Below are positions 26,281 to 34,731 of a stretch of DNA of 64,000 bases, piece by piece. The translations under genes and the position numbers were made by a program. This DNA comes from SB25 sp029560875 (GTDB taxonomy: Bacteria > Bacteroidota > Bacteroidia > Bacteroidales > Tenuifilaceae): contig DAOOPM010000003.1 of NCBI GenBank assembly GCA_035388225.1, forward strand, positions 1 through 64,000, given 5' to 3'. The notes beneath the pieces were generated by a model that ran no database searches, was not told the origin of the DNA, and saw nothing but the letters and a program-made list of their open reading frames with translations. The first letter of the stretch is position 1; the number at the start of each line of letters is the position of its first letter.

Positions 26281-26289
26281 TTCGAACTG

Positions 26290-26297
26290 CAAAGTTA
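26290..26297 (-). promoter_or_regulatory. -7 promoter element of metK
   Basis: TAACTTTG on the minus strand matches TAnnTTTG and lies about 10 bases upstream of the riboswitch P1 stem, where the transcript should start. A clear -33 TTG at the right distance is not visible. Confidence 0.45.
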
Positions 26298-26328
26298 ATT
26301 AAAAACTGAAAAAGACACATCTTATTTT

Positions 26329-27429
26329 TTATTTATTGATAATCTGCATCTCTATCCTTCTATTTTTTGCACGTCCTTGGTTGGTTTCATTCTCACTTAT
26401 TGGATATTGATTGCCGTTTCCTTTGTATTGGAGTCGTTTCTTATTGATTCCCTTATTTATTAAGTAATCCACAACCGCTTTTGCTCTTTGCTCCGATAAC
26501 TTTTGGTTATAATCTGTTCCTCCTATGTTATCGGTATGGCCTGTTATAAGAATATAAACTGTTGAATTCTTATGCAGATATTGTGCAATTAAGTCTAATG
26601 AAGGATAAGACGTTTTAAGAATCTCATATTTATCAAAATCAAAGTAAACATTTGTAAGAATAATGCTTTCACCTAAGTTCAATGATTCGAGATTATGCTG
26701 GTTTAAAGCCGTTTCCTTTTTAACCAAAAAACTATCTACTGGAACTAATCTAATATTATCCACTAAAAACTTTAATTGGTATGTATTTCTTCGGTAATAA
26801 ATCTGAAATTTTTCTGGATTTGACTTTACAATATCCGTATAATCCTTTGGTGTTCCTGCGCTTATTTCAAATATCTTTTCGTCGCCATTTGCAACAAACT
26901 GTTGTTCAAGGGTTACCCAATTATTGCAGAATTGGTCGAACGGAACAGAGTCGGGTAAAGAAAGCTTAACTATTTGAGAGTAATCGACTTTGATCTCATT
27001 TATGGTATCCAGAAAACCCACCAACAAATCTGAAAGGCAATTGGACTGATTATAAACCTTAATGTCAACATTAATCTTATACTTTTTCCCCCTTTCAAGC
27101 GGTTCTTTAAGATAAGTGTAAGTTTTTTGTGTGTTGGGTAAAAGAAGGATGCTTATATAGTTGATGTGATTTCCTTGCCTTATTAACTCTGCCTCTGGAT
27201 GAAATTTTGTTTTAATGGTTGGGTCTAGAAATCGAGCCGATGAAAAATATACCGGATGATTTAGCCTTTGTCCCTCATAAAACCAATGTTTTGGCTGATA
27301 AACCTTTCTATTATTGCTATCCAAATATGTGACATAATCATCAAAAGTGGGGTTAAGTATGAGGTTTTGACCTAATGTCTGATTACCAATAAGTATTGAA
27401 AGAAGAAACAAACAGACAATCTTGTTCAT
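26329..27429 (-). CDS. OmpA-family outer-membrane protein
   Basis: A 366-residue exported protein. A signal peptide precedes an N-terminal carbohydrate-binding-like beta region starting NLILNPTFDDY, residues about 22-220. A C-terminal OmpA peptidoglycan-binding domain covers about 255-366, with VYFDFDKYEI, ITGHTDNIGGTDYNQKLSEQRA and NRRIEMQI. It should sit at the outer membrane and hold peptidoglycan through the OmpA domain. The VanZ-like gene is 21 bp upstream on the same strand. Confidence 0.9.
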   Translation of the reverse strand: MNKIVCLFLLSILIGNQTLGQNLILNPTFDDYVTYLDSNNRKVYQPKHWFYEGQRLNHPVYFSSARFLDPTIKTKFHPEAELIRQGNHINYISILLLPNTQKTYTYLKEPLERGKKYKINVDIKVYNQSNCLSDLLVGFLDTINEIKVDYSQIVKLSLPDSVPFDQFCNNWVTLEQQFVANGDEKIFEISAGTPKDYTDIVKSNPEKFQIYYRRNTYQLKFLVDNIRLVPVDSFLVKKETALNQHNLESLNLGESIILTNVYFDFDKYEILKTSYPSLDLIAQYLHKNSTVYILITGHTDNIGGTDYNQKLSEQRAKAVVDYLINKGINKKRLQYKGNGNQYPISENETNQGRAKNRRIEMQIINK

Positions 27430-27450
27430 TAAAAAATGAGTTTATAATAT

Positions 27451-27846
27451 CTATATTAATTGATTTGTTATTCTATTCACTAATCTATACGTTAAAACTG
27501 CGGTAATAGCTCCAATTGTATTCGCCACAAAATCCCAAAATTCTGCGCCCCGGCTTTCAAACACAAGTAATTGCATTAATTCTATCAATAGGCCATAAGC
27601 AATTGCAATCGACAAACTAACAATAATCGCTTTTCGGTCTAATCCGCCAATCCTTCTTTTAGTGTTTGTTTCCGATAGTATAAGTAGTGTGAATACTAAG
27701 TATAGTCCAAAATGAACAATCTTATCGAAATGGGGAATGTTAAAAAATCGGACTGTTGGAAAAGAAGAAGATGGTGCACCGCACAGTATCATTATGATTA
27801 ATGCCCACATCAAAGAGTTAATATGTTGTTTTATGAATTTTATCAT
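27451..27846 (-). CDS. VanZ-like family membrane protein
   Basis: A 131-residue protein with four predicted membrane helices. VanZ hallmarks are FPTVRFFNIPHFDKIVHFGLY at the end of helix 1, the acidic ELMQLLVFESRGAEFWD motif, and NTIGAITAVLTY in the last helix. VanZ itself raises teicoplanin resistance by an unknown mechanism; single-domain homologues are common and usually unrelated to resistance operons. It starts divergently from pepP and precedes the OmpA-family gene. Confidence 0.85.
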   Translation of the reverse strand: MIKFIKQHINSLMWALIIMILCGAPSSSFPTVRFFNIPHFDKIVHFGLYLVFTLLILSETNTKRRIGGLDRKAIIVSLSIAIAYGLLIELMQLLVFESRGAEFWDFVANTIGAITAVLTYRLVNRITNQLI

Positions 27847-27908
27847 TTGAATTTTTCCTGTTTTGGCATTACCTTTAGAGCAACAAATCTAAAATTAATT
27901 TTTCAATC

Positions 27909-29294
27909 ATGTTTGAAAAGCAAGTTTATATCGACCGTAGATTAAAACTACGAAAGAAAATCAAATCGGGTATTGCCATACTAATGGGTAATACTGAGAG
28001 TCCTATGAACTATCCTAGCAACACCTACCATTTCCGCCAGGATAGTAATTTTCTTTACTTCTTTGGTCTCGATATACCTAATTTAATTGGTATTATCGAC
28101 ATTGAAGACGGTAAGGATTGCCTCTACGGCGATGATTTCGATATCGACGATATCATCTGGATGGGCCCGCAACCCAAGCTTAAGGAGTTAGGCGAAAAGG
28201 TTGGCGTATTATCAACTCATCCTTTAAAGGAACTGAACACTACTATTTCGCGCGCTATACGTCACGGACGTAAAATTCACATTATTCCTCCATATCGCGC
28301 CGAGAATATATTAACACTTGAGCGTTTGCTTGGTATCAACCAATCGTTTATCAAAACTTACTCCTCGTTAGAGTTGATTAAGGCTATTGTTGGTCTGCGC
28401 TCCATTAAAGAGGCCTGCGAGATAGATGAAATTGAAAAGGCATGCGCCATTGGTTATAAGATGCACACCACTGCAATGAAAATGGCAAAGGTTGGTGCAT
28501 CGGAACGCGAGATTGCTGGCTTTATTGAGGGTATTGCCGTTGCTCACGGTACAATGCCATCGTTCCCTATAATTCTATCGCAGAATGGCGAAACGCTTCA
28601 CAACCACGACCACTCTCAAATTCTTCAGCAAGGTCGCATGTTGCTTGTTGATTGCGGTGCAGAGTCGGTTTCACATTATGCTTCGGATAACACCAGAACA
28701 ATTCCTGTTGGCGGCAAATTCTCCCAGCAGCAAAAGGATATTTACAACATTGTGCTTGCAGCAACCAATAAAGCCATTGAAATTGCAAAACCGGGTATAC
28801 CTTATTTAGATGTTCACAAAGCATCGGCAAAGGTTATCGTCGAGGGTCTTTCGGCTCTTGGACTAATGAAAGGTAATGTTGATGATGCCGTAGCAAATGG
28901 CGCTCACGCGCTATTCTTCCCTCACGGTTTGGGCCATATGATGGGGCTCGATGTTCACGACATGGAGGATTTAGGCGAAAACAATGTTGGTTACGACGAC
29001 GAAATTACCCGCTCCGACCAATTCGGTACAGCCTACCTACGTTGTGGACGTCGCATACAAACAGGATTTGTACTAACCGTTGAGCCTGGCATCTACTTTA
29101 TCCCAGCGCTTATCGAGAAGTGGAAATCGGAGAAAATTAACGAGTCGTTTATCAATTACGCCAAACTAGCCGATTACGCCAACTTTGGTGGAATCCGCCT
29201 AGAGGACGATATTCTAATTACCGACAAAGGCTGTAGAATTCTAGGACAACGCATTCCAATTACTGTTGACGAAGTTGAATCGACAATGCTTTAA
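27909..29294 (+). CDS. pepP: Xaa-Pro aminopeptidase (aminopeptidase P family)
   Basis: A cytoplasmic metallopeptidase that removes N-terminal residues preceding proline. It has 461 residues. An aminopeptidase-P N-terminal domain (MNYPSNTYHFRQDSNFLYF) occupies about 1-150, and the creatinase-like catalytic domain about 175-445. Metal-site blocks are LLVDCGAESVSHYASDNTRT, FFPHGLGHMMGLDVHD, TVEPGIYF and GGIRLEDDI. It is a single gene, ended by a palindromic region and a hairpin terminator shared with the convergent BRO-N gene. Confidence 0.93.
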   Translation: MFEKQVYIDRRLKLRKKIKSGIAILMGNTESPMNYPSNTYHFRQDSNFLYFFGLDIPNLIGIIDIEDGKDCLYGDDFDIDDIIWMGPQPKLKELGEKVGVLSTHPLKELNTTISRAIRHGRKIHIIPPYRAENILTLERLLGINQSFIKTYSSLELIKAIVGLRSIKEACEIDEIEKACAIGYKMHTTAMKMAKVGASEREIAGFIEGIAVAHGTMPSFPIILSQNGETLHNHDHSQILQQGRMLLVDCGAESVSHYASDNTRTIPVGGKFSQQQKDIYNIVLAATNKAIEIAKPGIPYLDVHKASAKVIVEGLSALGLMKGNVDDAVANGAHALFFPHGLGHMMGLDVHDMEDLGENNVGYDDEITRSDQFGTAYLRCGRRIQTGFVLTVEPGIYFIPALIEKWKSEKINESFINYAKLADYANFGGIRLEDDILITDKGCRILGQRIPITVDEVESTML

Positions 29295-29308
29295 GCATTC
29301 TAAATAAA

Positions 29309-29386
29309 CGTTTCCAGGAGGCTGCGCCACGCTGGAAAGTTCCTGTAAAAGGCGAGACCTTCCAGCGTCTGCAAGACCTGGAAGCG
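29309..29386. repeat. Nested palindromic repeat after pepP
   Basis: The outer arms CGTTTCCAGG and CCTGGAAGCG pair with one mismatch. The inner arms CGCTGGAA (29330-29337) and TTCCAGCG (29360-29367) pair perfectly. The GC-rich, self-complementary unit in an otherwise AT-rich spacer looks like a dispersed intergenic palindrome, though only this copy is in the window. Confidence 0.65.
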
Positions 29387-29419
29387 TAAAAAAACTAAAG
29401 AAATAGTCAATAAACCAAA

Positions 29420-29439
29420 AGACCTCCAATCGGAGGTCT
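29420..29439. terminator. Bidirectional terminator between pepP and the BRO-N gene
   Basis: Perfect 8-bp stem AGACCTCC / GGAGGTCT with a 4-base loop, followed on the plus strand by CTTTTTTTATG and on the minus strand by TTTGG. It serves pepP best and may also stop the converging gene. Confidence 0.85.
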
Positions 29440-29455
29440 CTTTTTTTATGTATTT

Positions 29456-30295
29456 TTATTTGCCTAATTCTTTCTTCTTTTTCTCGATTAGTTGCTTAGC
29501 ATTTTCTTTTGTAACTACTTTCTTTCCAGATTTAGCCTCAATTTCTTTTCGTGTATTTCCTGCAATAGTCCCTCCCTGCTTAGCAATTTTATGACTTTCT
29601 TTAAATGTTTTTGGTTTCTTTTCCTTGGAAATTTCTGTGGTTGTTGCCTCTGCTAGCATGTTTAGAACTAACTCTAAGTTTGTCATGTGGTCTCGCAGGT
29701 TTTCTTTTTTAAGAGCTTTAAAATTCTTGTACTGTTTTGTAGTAAATCCACTCCATGCCTTTGTTATCTCATCAGTGAGAATTGCATATTCCTGTCCTTT
29801 CTTTATTCCTCGATTCTCCCACTCATCTGTAAGCTCCTTTCGGACTTCTATGCTTTTGAGTCGCTGATTTATCCATGATGTTGAATACCCTTTTTGTAAG
29901 TATGTTTCCATTAATCGTTCAATACCAATCTCTGGGTCTTCAATTTCGTCTATTCGCTCTCTCCCAATTTTTGCTAACCAAAGTTTGAAAGGTTCTGCTT
30001 TAGGTGATGGAATAGATTGAATTATGCGAAAGAGCTGTTGTGTGTCAGCTATATCTGTTTTGTAATATTTTCCATCTGCCGAAAGCATTTTCAGTTGACT
30101 ACAATTTGTAGCCAACTGACTTCCCTCGGCCTTTAGCCTTGTTTTTAGTACACTCCAATATTTACGTGGATTTGGACTTTCTGTCAAGACTCCAACAACA
30201 TCAACTATAGAAAAAAACCATTTTTCTTGGTCATTATCCCAAATGGTTCTTATTTGCTTGTCATTGAATAACTTTATCGCTGTGTCTTGTGTCAT
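29456..30295 (-). CDS. BRO-N domain protein, DinD-like
   Basis: A 279-residue protein. The N-terminal BRO-N DNA-binding domain, about residues 1-105, contains IRTIWDNDQEKWFFSIVDV and RKYWSVLKTRLKAEGSQ. A middle helical region carries GIERLMETYLQKGYSTSWI, and the lysine-rich C-terminus has FKESHKIAKQGGTIAG, a segment seen in DinD-like proteins. Homologues occur in phages and, as DinD, under SOS control. The ATG used gives MTQDTAIKLF; upstream extension only reaches a TTG. I see no SOS box in its promoter. It may be an acquired gene, as both sides hold house-keeping or envelope genes. Confidence 0.82.
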   Translation of the reverse strand: MTQDTAIKLFNDKQIRTIWDNDQEKWFFSIVDVVGVLTESPNPRKYWSVLKTRLKAEGSQLATNCSQLKMLSADGKYYKTDIADTQQLFRIIQSIPSPKAEPFKLWLAKIGRERIDEIEDPEIGIERLMETYLQKGYSTSWINQRLKSIEVRKELTDEWENRGIKKGQEYAILTDEITKAWSGFTTKQYKNFKALKKENLRDHMTNLELVLNMLAEATTTEISKEKKPKTFKESHKIAKQGGTIAGNTRKEIEAKSGKKVVTKENAKQLIEKKKKELGK

Positions 30296-30390
30296 ATTAT
30301 TCAAGTTATAACTCAATCCTTGTCCTGAGAATAAAAAATTATGAATTGCTAGTAAACGTTAATATACTTGCTTTCTCCAATTTATAAGCA

Positions 30391-31488
30391 TTAAAACGCC
30401 TCCGACGCCGTAAAGTAAAACGCAGGTTCTCTATCCCTTGTAAAAGCAACATCAAAACGCAGGTGAACATTAACCGGATTCACTCTTGCCCTTAAACCTG
30501 CTCCGTATGCCACTTTGGATTGCGATATGTCAAATCTATCCAAATCGTTTGCTACATCGCCCACACCAGCAAATGCAGTTCCCTTTAACCATTTATATAT
30601 AGGGAATCGGTACTCGGCCTGTGCGCACATCATCATTTTATCGCGGTATCGCCCTTTGTAGTAACCCCGTAGAATATCGCTTCCGCCCAACGAGGGCATT
30701 ATTTGGAAGGGAGTATCGCCCCATGTCATATCGCCATAAACCTGCAATGCTAAAATATGCTTACCCCCCAAGGCATAGAAATTGCGCAAATCAACCGTTA
30801 ACCTTGTTACGTTTAGGTTGCTACCAAAGGCTTTGCTGTAAACCATCAACGACGCTTTATAGAACTCGCCGTCGGTTGCGTAAAACATATTATCGCGTGT
30901 ATCCCAGGTTAGCAACAAACCCAAGCCTGCCGTAAACTTATCGTTCATTCCAATAACTCCCTGCGATAGCAATCCATCCGTCTTAATATCCTCCGCTTGG
31001 TAATAGTTTACCTGTGCCTGAACTCCCGCCATTATAACACCAAAAAGTATGCGTTGACGCTGCAGCAATACCGAAAAATCCTTCGATGTGTAGTTTTCCT
31101 CCAACGTATCGTTTGTGTTTCGGCCAATTCCAAAAAACTTATCGGGGTAGTAGTTTACCTTTAAGTGTCCAGAGTAATAAAAATCCCTTGTGCTAGTATA
31201 TATTTTAGGAAGTACGTTTAGGCTTACCTGGTTTTTTAGCGTGTAAACGGCATTTCCCTGTAAACTCGATATCTTATTATCCTTACACCTATAGTAGTAA
31301 CCCGCAGAGCCACCAAATCCAAAACTTGTTTCCTCACCATAAAATCCAATTGGTAGGGCAATAAAATAACGTTTGGCTGTATCCCTCTTGTTAACTAGCG
31401 TGTCCGTTTGTGCTTGTACTATAAAAATGTGCGATACTACTAACGTAGACAGTAACACATATTTCCTTATTGGTCTGTAAAGGTGCAT
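30391..31488 (-). CDS. BamA/TamA-type surface antigen outer-membrane protein
   Basis: A 365-residue exported barrel. A signal peptide ends in IVQAQ. The protein then goes directly into beta strands resembling the C-terminal half of Bac_surface_Ag (Omp85) proteins, including the conserved GGSDILRGYYKGRYRDK loop and closing RVNPVNVHLRFDVAF strands. There are no POTRA repeats, so it is not BamA itself. The ATG gives a good signal peptide, while a TTG-started extension does not improve it. It is probably an outer-membrane transporter or enzyme of unknown substrate, transcribed divergently from nadA. Confidence 0.85.
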   Translation of the reverse strand: MHLYRPIRKYVLLSTLVVSHIFIVQAQTDTLVNKRDTAKRYFIALPIGFYGEETSFGFGGSAGYYYRCKDNKISSLQGNAVYTLKNQVSLNVLPKIYTSTRDFYYSGHLKVNYYPDKFFGIGRNTNDTLEENYTSKDFSVLLQRQRILFGVIMAGVQAQVNYYQAEDIKTDGLLSQGVIGMNDKFTAGLGLLLTWDTRDNMFYATDGEFYKASLMVYSKAFGSNLNVTRLTVDLRNFYALGGKHILALQVYGDMTWGDTPFQIMPSLGGSDILRGYYKGRYRDKMMMCAQAEYRFPIYKWLKGTAFAGVGDVANDLDRFDISQSKVAYGAGLRARVNPVNVHLRFDVAFTRDREPAFYFTASEAF

Positions 31489-31985
31489 TTTACTGCTTTT
31501 TTGTTTTGTCAAAATTAGTTGTTTTTGTTGGAACCATTAGTGACTTTTGTAACCAATCATTCTTATTAACTCAAATTTCATGCCTGTTAGTAACTCCAGA
31601 ATAGGTGTTTAATTAATGTTGAAATTTTTGTTGATTGATTTCAGTAAATATTTTTGGAGCGAATAACCCTAACCCTATATATAAACATTGCCGAAAATAC
31701 CAATAGGAGCAACAAAGTTTTTCATAGAACTTTTCACCGCTCTTATTAACAATTGTGGGGGTTGTTAATTATCAGAAAAAATTCAACATATTGGTATGTT
31801 AACAGCTGTTAATAAAGTTTGAATTACCCTGTGTTTCAGCAAACATTATATGGTTTTTAGTGTTAACAATTTGTTATCCCAATTTTAATAAGCATTTTTG
31901 CAAACGAATTACAATTTTGTTTTGAACCGAATTAACAGCTATTCATAATCATATTGTTTTATTTATTTAAAAACTAAAAAAGAAA
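31489..31985. other. 497-bp intergenic region upstream of nadA
   Basis: An AT-rich divergent control region for the surface-antigen gene and nadA. Three inverted repeats are clustered at 31745-31812 (listed separately). I see no riboswitch I can name, no RNA gene and no convincing DnaA-box cluster. The leader of nadA probably starts in the last 80 bases. Confidence 0.55.
31745..31812. repeat. Cluster of three inverted repeats before nadA
   Basis: ATTAACAA / TTGTTAAT (31745-31752 and 31762-31769), AACATA / TATGTT (31785-31800) and the 14-bp perfect palindrome TTAACAGCTGTTAA (31799-31812). Repeated TTAACA half-sites suggest an operator for a dimeric regulator, but the regulator is not known. 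Confidence 0.5.
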
Positions 31986-32963
31986 ATGAATAATAGTAAT
32001 GTTGATAACTTAGGTTATGTCGATGAAAATTTGGATAGTTCCATAAATTTAGTCGATGAGATAAATAAGTTGAAGAGGGAGAAGAACGCTGTTATTCTGG
32101 CTCACTACTATCAGAATCCAGAAATTCAAGATATAGCCGATTTTGTTGGCGATAGTCTTGCATTATCTCAAAAAGCTGCTAGTGTAAAAGCCGATATTAT
32201 TGTATTTGCTGGCGTAAAGTTTATGGCCGAAACAGCAAAAATACTTTCTCCAAAAAGTAAGGTTCTTTTACCCGATTTGAATGCAGGCTGCAGCCTTGCT
32301 GAAAGTTGTAAGTACGAAGATTTTAAGAAATTTGTTGATAAGTACCCAAATCATAAGGTTGTAACCTATGTTAATACTACTGCAGATATTAAGAGTTTAT
32401 CGTATATCTGTTGTACATCGTCCAATGCAGTTAGAGTAATTAATAGTATTCCTGCCAATGAGCCTATAATTTTTGCTCCCGACAGAAATTTAGGTAATTA
32501 CCTTAAAGCATTAACTAAACGAGAAAATATGGTTGTTTGGGATGGTGCTTGTCACGTTCACGACCAGTTTTCCTTAGAAAAGATAGTTCAATTAAGGAAA
32601 GAGCATCCAAATGCTAAATTTATAGCACATCCTGAGTGTCCTAAAACTATTCTTTTAATTGCTGATTATATTGGCTCTACATCCGATTTGTTGAGTTATA
32701 CAAGTAAAGATGATAGTAAGGAATACATTGTTGCTACAGAGGTAGGTATTTTGCATCAAATGATAAAAAGTAATCCTGATAAAACATTCATACCTGCTCC
32801 TCCAAACGATTCAACTTGTGCTTGCAATGAGTGTTCATTTATGAAATTGATAACTTTAAAAAAGTTATATTTGACACTAAAATATGAGAAACCTCAAATT
32901 GATGTAGATGAAAGTTTAATTGAACTTGCTCGTTTACCAATTGAGAGAATGCTAAAAGTATAA
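31986..32963 (+). CDS. nadA: Quinolinate synthase NadA
   Basis: Condenses iminoaspartate with dihydroxyacetone phosphate to quinolinate in NAD synthesis. It is a 325-residue 4Fe-4S enzyme. Candidate cluster cysteines are C102 (LNAGCS), C189 (GACHVHD) and C280 or C283 (CACNECSFMKL). AHYYQNPEIQD at residues 39-49 and the HPECP block are conserved. nadB and nadC are not adjacent, so L-aspartate oxidase must be supplied from elsewhere. It overlaps ruvB by one base (TAATG), so the two are translationally coupled. Confidence 0.97.
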   Translation: MNNSNVDNLGYVDENLDSSINLVDEINKLKREKNAVILAHYYQNPEIQDIADFVGDSLALSQKAASVKADIIVFAGVKFMAETAKILSPKSKVLLPDLNAGCSLAESCKYEDFKKFVDKYPNHKVVTYVNTTADIKSLSYICCTSSNAVRVINSIPANEPIIFAPDRNLGNYLKALTKRENMVVWDGACHVHDQFSLEKIVQLRKEHPNAKFIAHPECPKTILLIADYIGSTSDLLSYTSKDDSKEYIVATEVGILHQMIKSNPDKTFIPAPPNDSTCACNECSFMKLITLKKLYLTLKYEKPQIDVDESLIELARLPIERMLKV

Positions 32964-33982
32964 TGGCTTCATCGGATTTTATTCGTAACGATAATAGTTT
33001 AAGGGATAGTGAGTTTGAAGGAAAAATTCGTCCTTCACAGTTCGACCAGTTTAAAGGTCAAGAACACATTATTGAGAATCTTCAGATATTCGTTAAAGCT
33101 GCAAAATTAAGAGGGGAGGCTTTGGATCACGTTTTACTTCACGGACCTCCTGGTCTTGGTAAAACAACTTTAGCAAATATCATATCAAATGAACTTGATG
33201 TAAGTATAAAAACTACATCTGGTCCAATTCTCGAAAAACCTGGCGATTTAGCTGGTCTTTTAACAAATCTCGAAAAGTTTGATATTCTTTTTATTGATGA
33301 GATTCATAGGTTAAGTCCCATTGTTGAAGAGTACTTATACTCTGCAATGGAGGATTATAAGATTGATATTATTATTGATAAAGGACCTAGTGCTAGAAGT
33401 ATTCAAATTGAGTTAAATCCTTTCACTTTAATTGGTGCTACAACACGTAGTGGTTTACTAACAAGTCCGTTAAGGGCACGTTTTGGAATCAATTTTCATC
33501 TGGAGTATTACAATTCACTGGTTATTGAGAATATTATTAAACGTTCTTCTAAAATTTTAGGAATTGATATAGATAACGAAGCTGCAAAAGCAATTGCTTT
33601 ACGCAGTAGAGGAACTCCCCGTATAGCAAATGCTTTATTGCGTAGAGTAAGGGATTTTGCACAAGTTATTGGCGATGGTCATATTAATCACGATATTTCT
33701 GTTCACGCACTCGATGCTCTTAAAATTGATTCACGAGGTTTAGATGAAATGGATAATAAGATTCTAAAGACGTTAATCAATAAATTTAAAGGAGGTCCAG
33801 TTGGTTTGAATACTATAGCAACAGCAGTAGGAGAGGATGCTGGTACTATTGAGGAAGTTTATGAACCATTCTTAATAAAAGAGGGATTCTTGAAAAGAAC
33901 CCCTCGTGGTCGTGAAGTAACCGATTTAGCGTATAAACATCTTAAAATTGATAGATTTCCAGAACAAGGTTCTCTTTTTTAG
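32963..33982 (+). CDS. ruvB: Holliday junction branch migration helicase RuvB
   Basis: The AAA+ motor of the RuvAB complex. At 339 residues it has the standard length. Walker A GPPGLGKTT is near residue 54, Walker B LFIDEIHRL near residue 109, sensor ATTRSG, and the C-terminal winged helix (GREVTDLAYKHL). It is translated from an ATG overlapping the nadA stop and converges on the Crp/Fnr gene with a 4-bp overlap of coding ends and no terminator between them. ruvA is not nearby. Confidence 0.98.
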   Translation: MASSDFIRNDNSLRDSEFEGKIRPSQFDQFKGQEHIIENLQIFVKAAKLRGEALDHVLLHGPPGLGKTTLANIISNELDVSIKTTSGPILEKPGDLAGLLTNLEKFDILFIDEIHRLSPIVEEYLYSAMEDYKIDIIIDKGPSARSIQIELNPFTLIGATTRSGLLTSPLRARFGINFHLEYYNSLVIENIIKRSSKILGIDIDNEAAKAIALRSRGTPRIANALLRRVRDFAQVIGDGHINHDISVHALDALKIDSRGLDEMDNKILKTLINKFKGGPVGLNTIATAVGEDAGTIEEVYEPFLIKEGFLKRTPRGREVTDLAYKHLKIDRFPEQGSLF

Positions 33983-34683
33983 AATATTGAATCGGAAATC
34001 AATTTCATCTTTTTAAGGTCTAATATTTTAATCTTCTTACCTTTTAGTTCTAATAATCCTTCTGATTTTAGTTCACTAAGTATTCTTATAACCGATTCGG
34101 TTGCAGTTCCAACTATGCTCGATAAATCTTCTCTTGTCAGATTAATTGTTATGTAACCTTCTGCATCTACATTAAATGTTTCGTAGAGCATTATTAATGT
34201 TTCAGCAAGTCTTTCTTTAACAGTTTTTTGTGCAATATCTTTTATGTAACTATTAGCCTGATTTAGCTCTTTACAAGTAAGTTGAATTAGCGAAAGAGCA
34301 AAGTCTGAGTTCTTTTTAATAAGAGCAAAGATTATTTCCGAAGGAATAAAGCAAATCTCTGAATCTTCAAGTGCTTCTACAGTTGTACAGGCCACTTCGT
34401 TACTTAGTACAGACCTGTAACCAGTAATATCTCCAGGTCTTGCAAATGCTACAATTTGTGGCTTTTCATCTATTCCAGTTTTGTAAATCTTTAAAACACC
34501 TTTTTGCACACAGTAGCAACCTGTAATTCTACTGCCTTCCCTGTAAAGGATATCCCCTTTTTTGTAGAAGTTGCATTTTAACTTTGAACTCAACAATTCG
34601 TGTTCCTCATTGCTCAGCGATTTAAACACCGATACCGATGAACAAGCACAGGCTTTACATAGGTATGTATTACCTTCCCCCAT
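33979..34683 (-). CDS. Crp/Fnr family transcriptional regulator with N-terminal cysteines
   Basis: A 234-residue regulator. The cyclic-nucleotide-like domain (about 20-150: FYKKGDILYREGSRITG, AFARPGDITGYRSVL) and a C-terminal helix-turn-helix (about 180-220: TREDLSSIVGTATESVIRIL) are complete. The N-terminus has C9, C12 and C14 (CKACAC), and further cysteines at 37, 56, 58 and 99. The first pair recalls FNR-type cluster ligands, so redox sensing is possible but unproven. Target genes cannot be read from the sequence. It is a single gene convergent with ruvB. Confidence 0.9.
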   Translation of the reverse strand: MGEGNTYLCKACACSSVSVFKSLSNEEHELLSSKLKCNFYKKGDILYREGSRITGCYCVQKGVLKIYKTGIDEKPQIVAFARPGDITGYRSVLSNEVACTTVEALEDSEICFIPSEIIFALIKKNSDFALSLIQLTCKELNQANSYIKDIAQKTVKERLAETLIMLYETFNVDAEGYITINLTREDLSSIVGTATESVIRILSELKSEGLLELKGKKIKILDLKKMKLISDSIF

Positions 34684-34731
34684 AGCTAAAGTTTTATTTA
34701 TTGAACAAACTACTTGAGTTAAAGTTTATTT

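Noticed and set aside
30391..31488. Calling the surface-antigen protein BamA
   Set aside because: There are no POTRA repeats and the length is less than half that of BamA; only the barrel part is similar.
31489..31985. A possible replication origin in the AT-rich spacer upstream of nadA
   Set aside because: No cluster of TTATCCACA-type DnaA boxes is visible and no origin genes (dnaA, dnaN) are adjacent. Inverted repeats alone do not make an origin.
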